From Oscillospiraceae bacterium (GTDB lineage: Bacteria > Bacillota_A > Clostridia > Oscillospirales > Oscillospiraceae), in contig JAFYAB010000021.1 in assembly GCA_017540945.1 (NCBI GenBank), positions 1-64,000 of the forward strand: DNA of 64,000 bases, read 5' to 3'. The notes under the pieces are model-generated. The model had not been told where the DNA came from. It searched no databases and was given only the letters and a program-made list of their open reading frames with translations. The position numbers were made by a program, and so were the translations under genes. Each line of letters starts with the position of its first letter. Within the stretch, counting starts at the first letter, position 1. Below, in pieces: positions 8,262 to 18,330 of this stretch.

Positions 8262-8759
8262 TTACCACACGATCTCCTCGCCCCTTGCCGCTCTGCGGCG
8301 CAGGGCGCGTCGCTCCGCGCGGGTGAGCTGGCGGGGGTCGGGACGGGTGACGGCGGCTGCGGGGGCGCCGCCCAGGCCGTTCTCCTGGGGATGGGCCGCG
8401 TTCCGCTCCAGCCGGGCGGCGCGGCGCATCAGCTCGTCGTGATGGCTGACCTCGTAGGCGGTGCGGGGATCCACGCCGCTGTTCAGCAGCCGGGCGAAGC
8501 CGGGGTCCTCCAGCTCCCGCTCCAGATCAAAGTCCGGATAGCGGGCCTTGACCGCCTCCGCCTCGATCATCAGCTCCCGATATGCCAGATAGCGCTGGGT
8601 CTCCCGGGCCTGGGCGGAGAGCGCCTCCCCCAGGGCCTTCAGATAGTCCTCCCGGTACTTGCCCCGGATCAGCTCCTGAAAGCTCTCGGTCTGCTCGGTA
8701 CGCTCGGCAGGCAGCGCGGTCTCCTCGGCCAGCTTCTGCTTGGTGGTTTCTTCTTCCAT
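8262..8759 (-). CDS. Probable capsid scaffolding protein
   Basis: 165 aa, acidic and helical in the N-terminal two thirds, with a strongly basic C-terminus (ERRALRRRAARGEEIVW). A position directly before the capsid gene, this size and an acidic helix followed by a basic end fit phage scaffolding proteins, which shape the prohead and then leave. It starts at the ATG at 8759 with AAAGGAGCACGAAT upstream; the extension to 8876 reads through REP sequence. The function is inferred from composition and position. Confidence 0.65.
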   Translation of the reverse strand: MEEETTKQKLAEETALPAERTEQTESFQELIRGKYREDYLKALGEALSAQARETQRYLAYRELMIEAEAVKARYPDFDLERELEDPGFARLLNSGVDPRTAYEVSHHDELMRRAARLERNAAHPQENGLGGAPAAAVTRPDPRQLTRAERRALRRRAARGEEIVW

Positions 8760-8815
8760 ATTCGTGCTCCTTTCATTTGGATTGGCGTGTAAATGGGGAT
8801 TAGTCGAGCTCCTCC

Positions 8816-8886
8816 GTAGGGGCCGATGCCTACATCGGCCCTTGCCCCGTTCGACAGAGAGGGCCGATGTGGGCATCGGCCCCTAC
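8816..8886. repeat. Inverted pair of GTAG-headed REP palindromes
   Basis: Units at 8816-8841 and 8861-8886 in opposite orientation, same stem as at 4510 (loop CCTA in the first). Located between two phage late genes. Confidence 0.9.
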
Positions 8887-8912
8887 GCATAGACAAACCC
8901 CGCTTTTCCGGT

Positions 8913-9638
8913 CTAATGCTGCGCGGCGTAGTAGCGCCGGATGGTCTCCGCGTAGGCCTTGTCGATGCCCGCGGTCTGCAGCAGGGCGTCGGAGACCTTC
9001 AGCCCCTGCTGCAGGGCCAGCATGGCCATCCGGTAGGCGTAGCTGCGCTCGTTGGCCGCGTCGGAACGGGCCTGACTGGCCGCGGCGGCAGCCTGCTGGG
9101 CCGCCAGCTTTTCCGCGTCCCGGTCGAATTCTGCCGCCCAGCGGCTGTGGTCCTCCGCAAACTCCCGCTCCCACTGGTCCCGCTTTGTGTCCGCGGCGGC
9201 CTGGCGCTCCCGGGCGCTCTGCTTGTCCAGCCAGGCCTGATAGTCCTTGTCGTAGAGGCCGATGGCGGAGCCAAGGGCGTCCCGGAGGGTCCCGGTCTGC
9301 TTGTCGTAAGCGCTCCGGGCCCGGTCATAGTAGTCGGGCAGCAGGGCCGCCAGCCGGTCCAGCTGGTCGCCGTAGGCCTTGGCGGCCTGGCTCTGGGCAT
9401 AGCTGGAGGCGTAGCCCCCGCTGAGGGCCGCGGCCTTGCCCAGCGTGTCCTCCATGGCCCGGCGTCCCTGGCGGAGAGTCTGGTCCCGGGCCGCCCGGTA
9501 GAGGGGATCGGCCTCGGGCTCGTAGGAGAAGGCCGGCCGTTCCAGCAGGGCCTCGGCGGTCTGCCGGGCCTTCTGATACCAGACGTTGTCCTCAGCCTGC
9601 CAGCGCTCCTCCGTCCATTCGTCGTTCTTCTTTGGCAT
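8913..9638 (-). CDS. Phage structural protein, long alanine-rich coiled coil, function unknown
   Basis: 241 aa, begins MPKKNDEWTEERWQAEDNVW. From about residue 50 it is almost entirely helical, rich in Ala, Gln, Arg and Asp (EKLAAQQAAAAASQARSDAA). No signal peptide or membrane helix. The ATG at 9638 has AAAGGAGCAACTT upstream. It sits between the connector-like gene and the scaffold candidate. An internal virion or ejection protein is possible, by composition only; no family is recognised. Confidence 0.55.
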   Translation of the reverse strand: MPKKNDEWTEERWQAEDNVWYQKARQTAEALLERPAFSYEPEADPLYRAARDQTLRQGRRAMEDTLGKAAALSGGYASSYAQSQAAKAYGDQLDRLAALLPDYYDRARSAYDKQTGTLRDALGSAIGLYDKDYQAWLDKQSARERQAAADTKRDQWEREFAEDHSRWAAEFDRDAEKLAAQQAAAAASQARSDAANERSYAYRMAMLALQQGLKVSDALLQTAGIDKAYAETIRRYYAAQH

Positions 9639-9652
9639 AAGTTGCTCCTTTC

Positions 9653-10024
9653 TCAGAATTTGAGCCGCTCCTCGCCCTTGGGTCGGTGATTTCTGCAGTA
9701 ATTCGCGGCATAGCTCCTCCAGAGCTGGTTGAAGCGGGCGGCGCTGTTGTTGTAGCGCTCCAGCTCCCCGTGCTCCAGATCGATCCGCATGACCAGATAC
9801 ACCACGTAGAGCTCGTCGTAGGGCCGGGGGACCAGCAGCTGGGTCTCCCGGAGCTCCGTGTCCCCGTCGTATCCCGGGAAGGGCGGAGGCGTCTCCAGGT
9901 GGGCCTCCCACAGCTCGGCGTAGATCTGTCCGTCCAGGGCGGAGAGCCAGCGGAGCTTCAGGGCGGGGTCCAGCTCATTGGGGCGGAGCCGGTCCGCCAG
10001 GGCGATGGCCTCAAAGATCGTCAT
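9653..10024 (-). CDS. Probable head-tail connector (adaptor) protein
   Basis: 123 aa. The N-terminus MTIFEAIALADRLRPNELDP, then LKLRWLSALDGQIY, resembles gp6-like adaptor proteins of Bacillota phages that attach below the portal. Two short helical bundles follow and the C-terminus is basic. The ATG at 10024 overlaps the stop of the preceding 84-aa gene (ATGA), so the two are translationally coupled. Confidence 0.65.
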   Translation of the reverse strand: MTIFEAIALADRLRPNELDPALKLRWLSALDGQIYAELWEAHLETPPPFPGYDGDTELRETQLLVPRPYDELYVVYLVMRIDLEHGELERYNNSAARFNQLWRSYAANYCRNHRPKGEERLKF

Positions 10025-10275
10025 TTCTCCACCTCCTCCATCCGGCGGCTCAGGTCCAGGATCTGCTGCTCCACCACCGGCAGGCGGCGGGCGAAGTCGT
10101 TGTGGCGGCGGACCTCGGCGGTGAGCTGCTCCAGCTTGCAGTCCGTGACGGCCTGGGCGGTCGTGAGCTGGTTGCTGAGGGCGTCCCGGGTCTGCCTGGC
10201 CCCGACCCAGGCCGTGACGCAGACCCCCGCCAGGGTCAGGAGCCCCGTCAGAATGGGAATCAGGCTCTGACTCAT
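10021..10275 (-). CDS. Small membrane-anchored coiled-coil phage protein
   Basis: 84 aa. One N-terminal membrane helix (IPILTGLLTLAGVCVTAWVG, residues 6-25) followed by a coiled coil containing RRHNDFARRLPVVEQQILDL. Short proteins of this layout are common in Bacillota phages near lysis or morphogenesis genes. The role is not established; a lysis accessory is possible. It overlaps the genes on both sides by a few bases. Confidence 0.55.
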   Translation of the reverse strand: MSQSLIPILTGLLTLAGVCVTAWVGARQTRDALSNQLTTAQAVTDCKLEQLTAEVRRHNDFARRLPVVEQQILDLSRRMEEVEK

Positions 10276-10568
10276 GCCTGACCACCCGCTTCCCGCTCCA
10301 GCGCCTCCACCCGTTCCTCCAGCTGCTCCATTGCCAGCTCCAGGGCGGAGATCTGATTGCCCAGGTACTCCAGGATGGCGTCCACCCGGCCGTTGTAGAC
10401 GTTGAGCCGGGACAGGGTCGCCGGCAGGGCGGCCAGCAGGGCGTTGAACTGGTCCGGGTCCCCCTGATAGCCCCCCGCGGCGGCGGATTCGTAGGCGGAG
10501 CGGCCCGGCCTGCCCGCCACCGCGCAGCTCAGGATGTTCAGCGGCTGCTGCAGATAATAGCCCTTCAT
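10272..10568 (-). CDS. Small phage protein with C-terminal coiled coil
   Basis: 97 aa, begins MKGYYLQQPLNILSCAVAGR. It has a glycine-rich middle and a leucine/glutamate coiled coil in the last 40 residues (AMEQLEERVEALEREAGG). The ATG at 10568 overlaps the stop of the upstream gene (ATGA) with GGAGGGGCTGATCGG before it. No family recognised. Confidence 0.55.
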   Translation of the reverse strand: MKGYYLQQPLNILSCAVAGRPGRSAYESAAAGGYQGDPDQFNALLAALPATLSRLNVYNGRVDAILEYLGNQISALELAMEQLEERVEALEREAGGQA

Positions 10569-10918
10569 CCGATCAGCCCCTCCTTCCACGCGGGACCCAC
10601 CCGGCCCGTCAGGGGCTGGAAGGTGTCGGCGCCCACGCTGTTTTTCAGCCGCAGCTGCAGGTCCACGTTCCCGGTCTCCAAGGCCAGGGTGTCCGCTTGA
10701 CTCATGGTCAGCAGCAGGACGTTCTCATCCGCCTCCGCCCGGCTCAGGCTCCCGGTGCCTGCGGGGGAGGGGCTGCCGTTCATGGCGTATTCCAGCACGG
10801 GGCGGCCCCCCTGACAGAGGGTCAGATAGACCACGTCGCTGAAGTCCACCCGCAGGGGCAGCACCAGCTCCAGGGTGGGGGTGCTGCCGCGGAAGAACAG
10901 GAATTGGGATTCCTCCAT
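10565..10918 (-). CDS. Phage beta-sandwich-like protein of unknown function
   Basis: 117 aa, MEESQFLFFRGSTPTLELVL at the start, then alternating hydrophobic strands (DVVYLTLCQGGRPVLEYAM, NVLLLTMSQADTLAL, VDLQLRLK). The 'FRG(S/T)TP' opening and strand pattern recur in small proteins of Bacillota prophages. Ribosome site GGAGGGAGCGCC. Its end overlaps the next gene. A virion decoration or connector role is possible but unsupported. Confidence 0.55.
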   Translation of the reverse strand: MEESQFLFFRGSTPTLELVLPLRVDFSDVVYLTLCQGGRPVLEYAMNGSPSPAGTGSLSRAEADENVLLLTMSQADTLALETGNVDLQLRLKNSVGADTFQPLTGRVGPAWKEGLIG

Positions 10919-10931
10919 GGCGCTCCCTCCC

Positions 10932-11174
10932 TCAGAGCCCCGCGGTCACGGCGGACCGGGCGGCGTTCTCCTGCTGGCAGCGGATGAATTCCTGCTGGCG
11001 CTCCTGCTGACGGCGGGCCTCCTCCAGGATCTCGAAGACGGGTCTGGGCACCTGGACCGCCACGCCCCGGCGGATGGTGTAGCCCTTGCCGTTGAGCCCC
11101 ACAAAGACGAAGTCCTCCTCCTTCCCCGTAGCCCGGGGAAGGGTCACAGATACGTATTCGGTTTGTTCGTTCAT
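10932..11174 (-). CDS. Small conserved-type phage protein
   Basis: 80 aa. Beta-rich first half (DFVFVGLNGKGYTIRRGVAV, then VPRPVFEILEEA) and a charged helix at the end. Small proteins with 'VFVGvNGk.y.I.RG' are typical next to the portal in this kind of phage cassette. The ATG at 11174 has AAAGGAGATTGTT upstream. It directly follows the portal gene. Function unknown. Confidence 0.55.
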   Translation of the reverse strand: MNEQTEYVSVTLPRATGKEEDFVFVGLNGKGYTIRRGVAVQVPRPVFEILEEARRQQERQQEFIRCQQENAARSAVTAGL

Positions 11175-11305
11175 AACAATCTCCTTTCTTGATTTCGCGT
11201 GCATCGTGAATCATGCGCATTGAGATGTTTTTCAATCCGTCGCCCGGCGACCCCCCAATTCCTCACGATTCACCATTCCCTGTTCTCTGCGAGAGGCTTT
11301 TCCCC

Positions 11306-13162
11306 TCACCGCGGCTGGGTGGCAGCCTCGGCTCTGGCTCTGGCCCGTTCGGCGATGCGGTTCCGGCGCAGCTCGTTCCCGATGGAATCGTAGGCGTGGC
11401 TTTTCAGCCTGGGCGCTTCCTTCCGGGAAACGCTCCGGTCCGCCGTCTGTCCGGCGCTCCCTGCCTCCGCCCGCATGGCCGAATTTGGGCCGATCAGCTC
11501 CAGCAGGCTCTGGAGCTGCGCCTCGGTCTGCTCCAGACGGCGGCGAAGGGTCCCGTTCTCCTCCAGGCGGCGCCGCATGGCGTCCTTGCCCTTGAAGTCC
11601 ATCATCTCCAGCGCCGCCATGGCCTGCTCCGCCAGCTCCGGCCGGAAGAAGCCCATCTGGAAGAACTGCATGGCCATCTCGTTGTAGCTGAGCTTGTTGT
11701 AGCTGCTCTGCTTCTGGGCCGTCACCTCGATGTCCAGCTCCGCGGGCTCCCCGGCGCGCAGCATGGAGCTGTCGAAGCAGAGGAATTCCGGCTCCCCGGC
11801 GGGGCCCAGGATCCGCAGCTTGCGGGGGCTGTCGTAGAACTGGCGGATCAGGGAAATGACGCAGCCCACCACCTGGCGGAAGCAGCGGTAGGAGTTCTGG
11901 ATCTGGTCCCTGGACAGCTTGCCGCTCTGCTCCTGCATGGCCGCGATGGCGGAGGCCGCCGTGACGCCGCCGCCCACGCCGCCGTTGTTCACGTCCCGGT
12001 TGCCGGAGGTCTCCTTGATCTCGTTGATCTTGGAGGCCAGGATGCTCAGATAGTTGCCGGAGAGGGGGGCCACGGTGATCTGCCGCAGGGCGTTCTCCTC
12101 GATGGAGCCCTGGACGTGGACGAAGGGCCGGGTCCAGTCCGCGTACTCCTCCTCGTTGATCCCGTCGTCGCCCCGCTTGAGCCAGCGGGGCGTGGCCGCC
12201 GCCACGCAGTTGGCCACGATGGCGTTGTTCATCAGGTCGATCTGCCGCTGGGCGTCCTTGCAGAGATCCACATACCCGAAGCCCGCCGGCGTCCCCTCCT
12301 CGGGGAAGAGCACGTCCGCGAAGAAGGGGTACAGCCCGTGGTCATACAGGCCGGCAGGGGCCGATGCCCACATGGGCCCGTCCGCCTTTTCCTGCTGCCT
12401 GCTGCCCGCTGTCTCGTTTTCCGTGGAAAAGAGCACCGTCTCCCCCACGAACTTCACGTAATGGAGAACGCTTCGTTTCCCCTCCCGCTTCTTGTAGTAC
12501 CAGTCGATGACCGGCGTCTTGTCCGAGGTATCCACGCTGTCGTCGTAGAGGTAGCGGCTGGCGGAAAAGCCGCCGTTTTTCAGCTTTCCGGCCAGCTGGG
12601 GCCAGCGCTCCGTCAGCTCCTCGTTGTCGGCCAGCTCCACGTGGAAGAGATTGCGGCTTCGCTGCAGCTCTGTGATCCCCGGCTCCCAGTAGAGCTTCAG
12701 GGGGTCCACCCGGGTCACGGCGACGTCTCCCTTCCCGTTTCCCTTCTCCCGGTCCCAGAAGACCCCGTAAAAGGCCACCCCCGCCTTCAGCTTCTTCCAC
12801 CAGTTGTCGGACCAGACCCCGGCGAAATCGTTCTGGGCCAGGATCACAGGGACCACCCGGGACAGGAGCCGGGCCTCCTCCTCGTCGTCCTCCGCCCGGG
12901 GCAGGCAGGCGGGCTCCGGATAGGCGTCCATGGCGTCGGCGTGCTTGGACAGCAGCACGTTCACCAGCCAGGCGGACTTGGTTTTGAGCCCCGTGGTGCC
13001 CTGCTCGGGGATGTGGTCCCAGTGCCGGAGCTTCCAGAACTCCTCGTTTTCGATGATCCGCCGTTCCAGATTGGCCTTGCCTGCCTTGTAGCGCTTCAGG
13101 GTCTCCCAGGCGCCGCGGATCTCCTCCCGCCCGATGGGCGGATTCTCAGTTGCTTGCATCAT
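11306..13162 (-). CDS. Phage portal protein (P22-like), carrying a repeat-derived insert
   Basis: 618 aa. Residues 18-250 and 275-500 read as a podovirus-type portal: EFWKLRHWDH, GVAFYGVFWDREKG, VDPLKLYWEPGI, YPFFADVLFPEEGTPAGFGY, SGNRDVNNGGVGGGVTAAS. A long helical C-terminus follows. Portals form the 12-mer ring through which DNA enters the capsid. It starts at ATG 13162 (or the adjacent ATG 13159) after AAGGAGGAAGC. Residues about 251-271 (TAGSRQQEKADGPMWASAPA) do not fit the family. They come from a GCAGGCAG-type repeat plus a degenerate REP palindrome, in frame and without a stop, so the gene may still work. Confidence 0.82.
   Translation of the reverse strand: MMQATENPPIGREEIRGAWETLKRYKAGKANLERRIIENEEFWKLRHWDHIPEQGTTGLKTKSAWLVNVLLSKHADAMDAYPEPACLPRAEDDEEEARLLSRVVPVILAQNDFAGVWSDNWWKKLKAGVAFYGVFWDREKGNGKGDVAVTRVDPLKLYWEPGITELQRSRNLFHVELADNEELTERWPQLAGKLKNGGFSASRYLYDDSVDTSDKTPVIDWYYKKREGKRSVLHYVKFVGETVLFSTENETAGSRQQEKADGPMWASAPAGLYDHGLYPFFADVLFPEEGTPAGFGYVDLCKDAQRQIDLMNNAIVANCVAAATPRWLKRGDDGINEEEYADWTRPFVHVQGSIEENALRQITVAPLSGNYLSILASKINEIKETSGNRDVNNGGVGGGVTAASAIAAMQEQSGKLSRDQIQNSYRCFRQVVGCVISLIRQFYDSPRKLRILGPAGEPEFLCFDSSMLRAGEPAELDIEVTAQKQSSYNKLSYNEMAMQFFQMGFFRPELAEQAMAALEMMDFKGKDAMRRRLEENGTLRRRLEQTEAQLQSLLELIGPNSAMRAEAGSAGQTADRSVSRKEAPRLKSHAYDSIGNELRRNRIAERARARAEAATQPR
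12350..12412. repeat. Repeat insertion inside the portal coding sequence
   Basis: Bases 12354-12379 match the REP unit with GCAG instead of GTAG and one stem change (CATGGGCCC). Next to it lies CCTGCTGCCTGCTGCCCGCTG, related to the GCAGGCAG repeat found in rlmD. The reading frame is preserved. Confidence 0.75.
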
Positions 13163-13305
13163 GCTTCCTCCTTTTTCGATGGATGGCCCCCCGCGGACGG
13201 ACAGGGCTGATCGGTCCGTCTTTTGGGACAGGTACTCTGCTATGCTGTTCCTGTGCCGGCGGAACGGCGGGACACTTGGCGTCTAATAATCTTTCTAAGA
13301 TACTT

Positions 13306-13506
13306 TTAGCTGAAAAAAATAGTGTCTGTTTCCTCGTTTGTCAGACCCAGCAGGCCGACGATCCGGCGAATTTCCCCCAGTGTGAAGTCTTCATCCTGAA
13401 AAAGCTTGCGAAACAGGGCCTCCGGCGTGATTTCCAGCACATTTGCCAGCTCCTCCGGGGAAATATCCTCGTACCACAGGCAGTTCATCAACAACGAACT
13501 CCGCAT
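13306..13506 (-). CDS. Small helix-turn-helix regulator at the head of the phage late strand
   Basis: 66 aa. ISPEELANVLEITPEALFRK followed by LGEIRRIVGLLGL is a compact Xre/Cro-like helix-turn-helix. Strong ribosome site AAGGAGG seven bases before the ATG. It is transcribed from the minus-strand promoter at 13544-13573, back to back with the repressor-type gene on the plus strand. This is the place a Cro-like protein occupies in a lysis/lysogeny switch. The role is inferred. Confidence 0.7.
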   Translation of the reverse strand: MRSSLLMNCLWYEDISPEELANVLEITPEALFRKLFQDEDFTLGEIRRIVGLLGLTNEETDTIFFS

Positions 13507-13543
13507 GATTGCACCTCCTTAAATCATTTTCTTAGGATACCTG

Positions 13544-13573
13544 GATTATATCATATTTTTTTCGATTTGTCAA
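13544..13573 (-). promoter_or_regulatory. Sigma-A promoter for the phage minus-strand genes
   Basis: TTGACA (13568-13573, read on minus) and TATAAT (13544-13549), spacer 18. Its -35 lies only 10 bases from the -35 of the plus-strand promoter. Confidence 0.85.
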
Positions 13574-13582
13574 GATACAACA

Positions 13583-13611
13583 TTGACTTTTTGAAAAAAT
13601 TTTGCTATAAT
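13583..13611 (+). promoter_or_regulatory. Sigma-A promoter for the Xre repressor/ImmA genes
   Basis: TTGACT (13583-13588) and TATAAT (13606-13611) with a 17-base spacer. Confidence 0.88.
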
Positions 13612-13653
13612 GAAGATACCACAGAAAAAGAATCAACGGAAGGGGTATTAACC

Positions 13654-14007
13654 ATGACCATCGCGGAAAAGATCAAGGCCCTGCGCAAGCAGGCGAAGCT
13701 CACCCAGACGGAGCTGGGCGAAATGTTAGGCGTGCAGAAGAACGCCGTCAGCAAATGGGAATGCGGCCGCGTCACCGACATTCCGGCGGGGAAGATCAAG
13801 GCCATGGCAAAGATCTTCGACGTGCCGCCCTCCTACCTGATCGACAACGAGACCGCCGAGATCCCCCACCCCACCGTGGAGGGCGGCGTCCCCGAGGAGG
13901 ACATCAAGTTCGCCCTCTTCGGCGGCGATCAGGAGATCACCGATGAGATGTACGAGGAAGTCAAGCAGTTCGCGGCCTTTGTGAAGGCCAGAGCGAAGAA
14001 ATCCTGA
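13654..14007 (+). CDS. Xre-family transcriptional repressor
   Basis: 117 aa. Residues 5-60 are a canonical Xre HTH: IKALRKQAKLTQTELGEMLG, VQKNAVSKWECG, then MAKIFDVPPSYLI. The acidic C-terminal half (EEDIKFALFGGDQEITDEMY) is typical of small CI-like repressors of Bacillota prophages. The ATG at 13654 is chosen after GGAAGGGGTATTAACC. It is paired with an ImmA/IrrE protease gene, the known anti-repressor arrangement (as in ICEBs1 ImmR/ImmA). It likely represses the divergent late promoter. Confidence 0.88.
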   Translation: MTIAEKIKALRKQAKLTQTELGEMLGVQKNAVSKWECGRVTDIPAGKIKAMAKIFDVPPSYLIDNETAEIPHPTVEGGVPEEDIKFALFGGDQEITDEMYEEVKQFAAFVKARAKKS

Positions 14008-14050
14008 TCTGCAGCGGCGCACAGCAGGGCGGCGCTCTGCCGTCCGCAAA

Positions 14051-14114
14051 GCCTTCCCCTTGAGGGGAAGGTGGCATCGGGCGTCTCACGGAAGCCCGAT
14101 GACGGATGAGGTGG
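14051..14114. repeat. Two-hairpin repeat element between repressor and immA
   Basis: CCTTCCCCT/AGGGGAAGG hairpin followed by ATCGGGC/GCCCGAT hairpin and GACGGATGAGGTGG. From memory this is a dispersed intergenic element in gut Clostridia. It lies within the mRNA between repressor and immA. Confidence 0.6.
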
Positions 14115-14151
14115 CGTTTCGTCGCGCTGCCATAAAAAGAAGGAACAAACC

Positions 14152-14583
14152 ATGACCCAACTTTCCACCCTGTACCAACGTGCGGAACAACTGAATATCC
14201 CCGTCTATCATCTGCCGCTGCCGAAGACGGGCTCTGTGAGCTGCATGGACCGGGCGGGACGCTGCGCCATCGGCCTGGACCTGCCCCATCGCCGGAGCCG
14301 GAGCGAGCTGCGGGTCCGGCTGGCCCACGAGCTGGGCCACTGTGTCACAGGCAGCTTCTACAACCGCTGGTCCGGCTGCGACGTCCGGAAGCTCCACGAA
14401 AACCGGGCGGACAAATACGCCGTCCACGTGCTGATCCCCGAGACGGAGCTGAACGCTGCCGTCTCCGAGGGCTACACGGAGCAGTGGGAGCTGGCGGACT
14501 ATTTCGGCGTGGACGTGCCCTTCATCCAGAAAGCGATCTGCTACTATCAGCACGGCAATCTGGCCGCGGAGCTGTATTTTTAG
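14152..14583 (+). CDS. ImmA/IrrE-family metallo-endopeptidase
   Basis: 143 aa. Zinc motif HELGHC near residue 61 and a downstream Glu (ENRADKYAVHVLIP) that completes an HExxH...E site. Proteins of this family cleave the partner Xre repressor and induce the phage or ICE. Ribosome site AAGGAAC before the ATG at 14152. It is co-directional with the repressor, 144 bases downstream across a hairpin repeat. Length is normal. Confidence 0.85.
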   Translation: MTQLSTLYQRAEQLNIPVYHLPLPKTGSVSCMDRAGRCAIGLDLPHRRSRSELRVRLAHELGHCVTGSFYNRWSGCDVRKLHENRADKYAVHVLIPETELNAAVSEGYTEQWELADYFGVDVPFIQKAICYYQHGNLAAELYF

Positions 14584-15142
14584 GCACAATGCAGCCCGGG
14601 CAATCTGCCGTCCGGCGTCCCCGCTGCGAAATGCGGCCTTTGGCCGCCTGCGCCGATACAAAGCACCCTTTCGCAAGCGCGCTTGCGGAAAGGGTGCTTT
14701 GCACAGTCCCGTTTTCCCATAGGGCGGCCTGACCCAGGCCGCCGCCGGACCGAATAGAACGCAGGGACAAGCATTGCTTGTCCGCGTCGCCGGAACGGCG
14801 ACATTTGCCCTCAGGCAAATCCGGCGCGGTCCCGATCCGGGGGCGTCGGATCGTTTGCTGACGCAAACGATGCATGCTCCGCATGCGCGGGCGCTCATTG
14901 AGCGCCCCTACGGCAGGGAACAGCGGGCCGGAGGATTCGCCCTCTACGGGCGGACGCTCACTGTGCGCCGCTGCGGGCGGGGCGGGTACGAAATGAACCC
15001 GGGCGGGTTGGTGCTTTCGCCAGCCTGCCCGGGTTCTTTATTTGTCTGATTCTTTTCTCGTTTGTTTTTTCTCGTTTGCTTCTCTGTTTGTTTGCGTTTA
15101 TTTCATGAAACGGTTCGCAGAATGGAAGCATCCCGCAGGGAT
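14584..15142. other. Intergenic region made of successive hairpin repeats
   Basis: No convincing gene. Successive inverted repeats: a 20-bp loopless palindrome at 14660-14700 (AAAGCACCCTTT ... AAAGGGTGCTTT), GGACAAGCATTGCTTGTCC near 14763, GATCGTTTG/CAAACGATG with GCATGCTCCGCATGC, a GTAG-headed palindrome GGGCGCTCA/TGAGCGCCC at 14889-14911 (reversed), and the terminator at 14996-15043. Small open frames here are made of repeat sequence. Confidence 0.7.
14996..15043 (+). terminator. Intrinsic terminator between immA and gyrA (convergent)
   Basis: AACCCGGGCGGGTTGG and CCAGCCTGCCCGGGTT arms around TGCTTTCG, then TTCTTTATTT. It may also serve gyrA on the other strand. Confidence 0.8.
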
Positions 15143-17656
<2,514 letters not shown>

Positions 17657-17674
17657 GAAAATAACACCTGCTTC

Positions 17675-17849
17675 GTAGGGGCCGATGCCTACATCGGCCC
17701 TTCGTTTCATTTATCGTTTTCTTCGTAGGGGCCGATGCCTACATCGGCCCTTCGTTTCGTTTATTGTTTTCTTCATAGGGGCCGATGCCCACATCGGCCC
17801 TTGTTTCGACATTCCGCCGCTCCGTAGGGGCCGATGCCCTCATCGGCCC
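17675..17849. repeat. Tandem array of four GTAG-headed REPs upstream of gyrA
   Basis: Units at 17675, 17725, 17775 (ATAG head) and 17824, each 26 bases, period 49-50. All are in the same orientation, and the first two include a shared 24-base tail (CCTTCGTTTC...). They form one flank of the RAYT gene. Confidence 0.92.
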
Positions 17850-17865
17850 TTGTCCCGATTAACGC

Positions 17866-18309
17866 TTACTTTTGAAAATACTCATCCGACACCCATTTTG
17901 CCGGGTTGTCATCAATATATTTCCACCGGATCAAATAATCCCGTTCATCCCGGATCACATGATCGTAAAATGATCTCTGCCATATGCTCTCCCCGATCTC
18001 CTTGGAAATCAAAATCTTCCAACTTCGGATCTTCTGCGATACGGACTCCCCATTCTGATTAAAAATGATCAAATGGACGTGATTCGGCATGATCACATAT
18101 TTATCAATGCCTGGAATCGTATTGGTGTATTTCTCGACGATTTTTCCGGCAGGCGACAACTCCATCCACGGGGCGTCGACCTCTGTCTCCGGGGTATGGA
18201 TTTCTCCGAGGAGCTTGCGCCGATTCTGAATACAAATCGTCGCAAAAACGACGTTTCCCTGAGAATAATCATATCCCTCTAATCGGGGGCATTTTCTGGA
18301 ATAAAACAT
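17866..18309 (-). CDS. REP-associated tyrosine transposase (RAYT, Y1/HUH superfamily)
   Basis: 147 aa. HUH motif H77-V-H79 in MPNHVHLI and the catalytic-type Tyr115 in WQRSFYDHVIRDERDY, then WKYIDDNPAKW at the end. This is the signature of single-domain RAYT/IS200-like enzymes that nick DNA at REP hairpins through a 5'-phosphotyrosine. The ATG at 18309 has AAAGGAGAAGACG in front; a frame extending to 18486 is only repeat sequence. It is flanked on both sides by REP arrays in inverse orientation, the diagnostic REPtron layout. Catalytic residues and length look intact, so it may be active. It lies between gyrB and gyrA on the same strand, probably co-transcribed. Confidence 0.9.
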   Translation of the reverse strand: MFYSRKCPRLEGYDYSQGNVVFATICIQNRRKLLGEIHTPETEVDAPWMELSPAGKIVEKYTNTIPGIDKYVIMPNHVHLIIFNQNGESVSQKIRSWKILISKEIGESIWQRSFYDHVIRDERDYLIRWKYIDDNPAKWVSDEYFQK

Positions 18310-18330
18310 CGTCTTCTCCTTTGGAAACCA

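Larger units (their letters stand above)
13533..13619. promoter_or_regulatory. Candidate operator repeats (A/G)AGATAC-like
   Basis: AGGATAC at 13533-13539, AAGATAC at 13572-13578 and AAGATAC at 13613-13619, spaced 39 and 41 bases (about four helical turns). They flank both promoters. A fourth copy lies at 13297-13303 before the portal gene. Binding by the Xre protein is an inference. Confidence 0.4.

Noticed and set aside
14774..15049. 91-codon plus-strand frame after immA
   Set aside because: It is composed of hairpin repeats (GACAAGCATTGCTTGTC, GCGCTCATTGAGCGC) and has no ribosome site.
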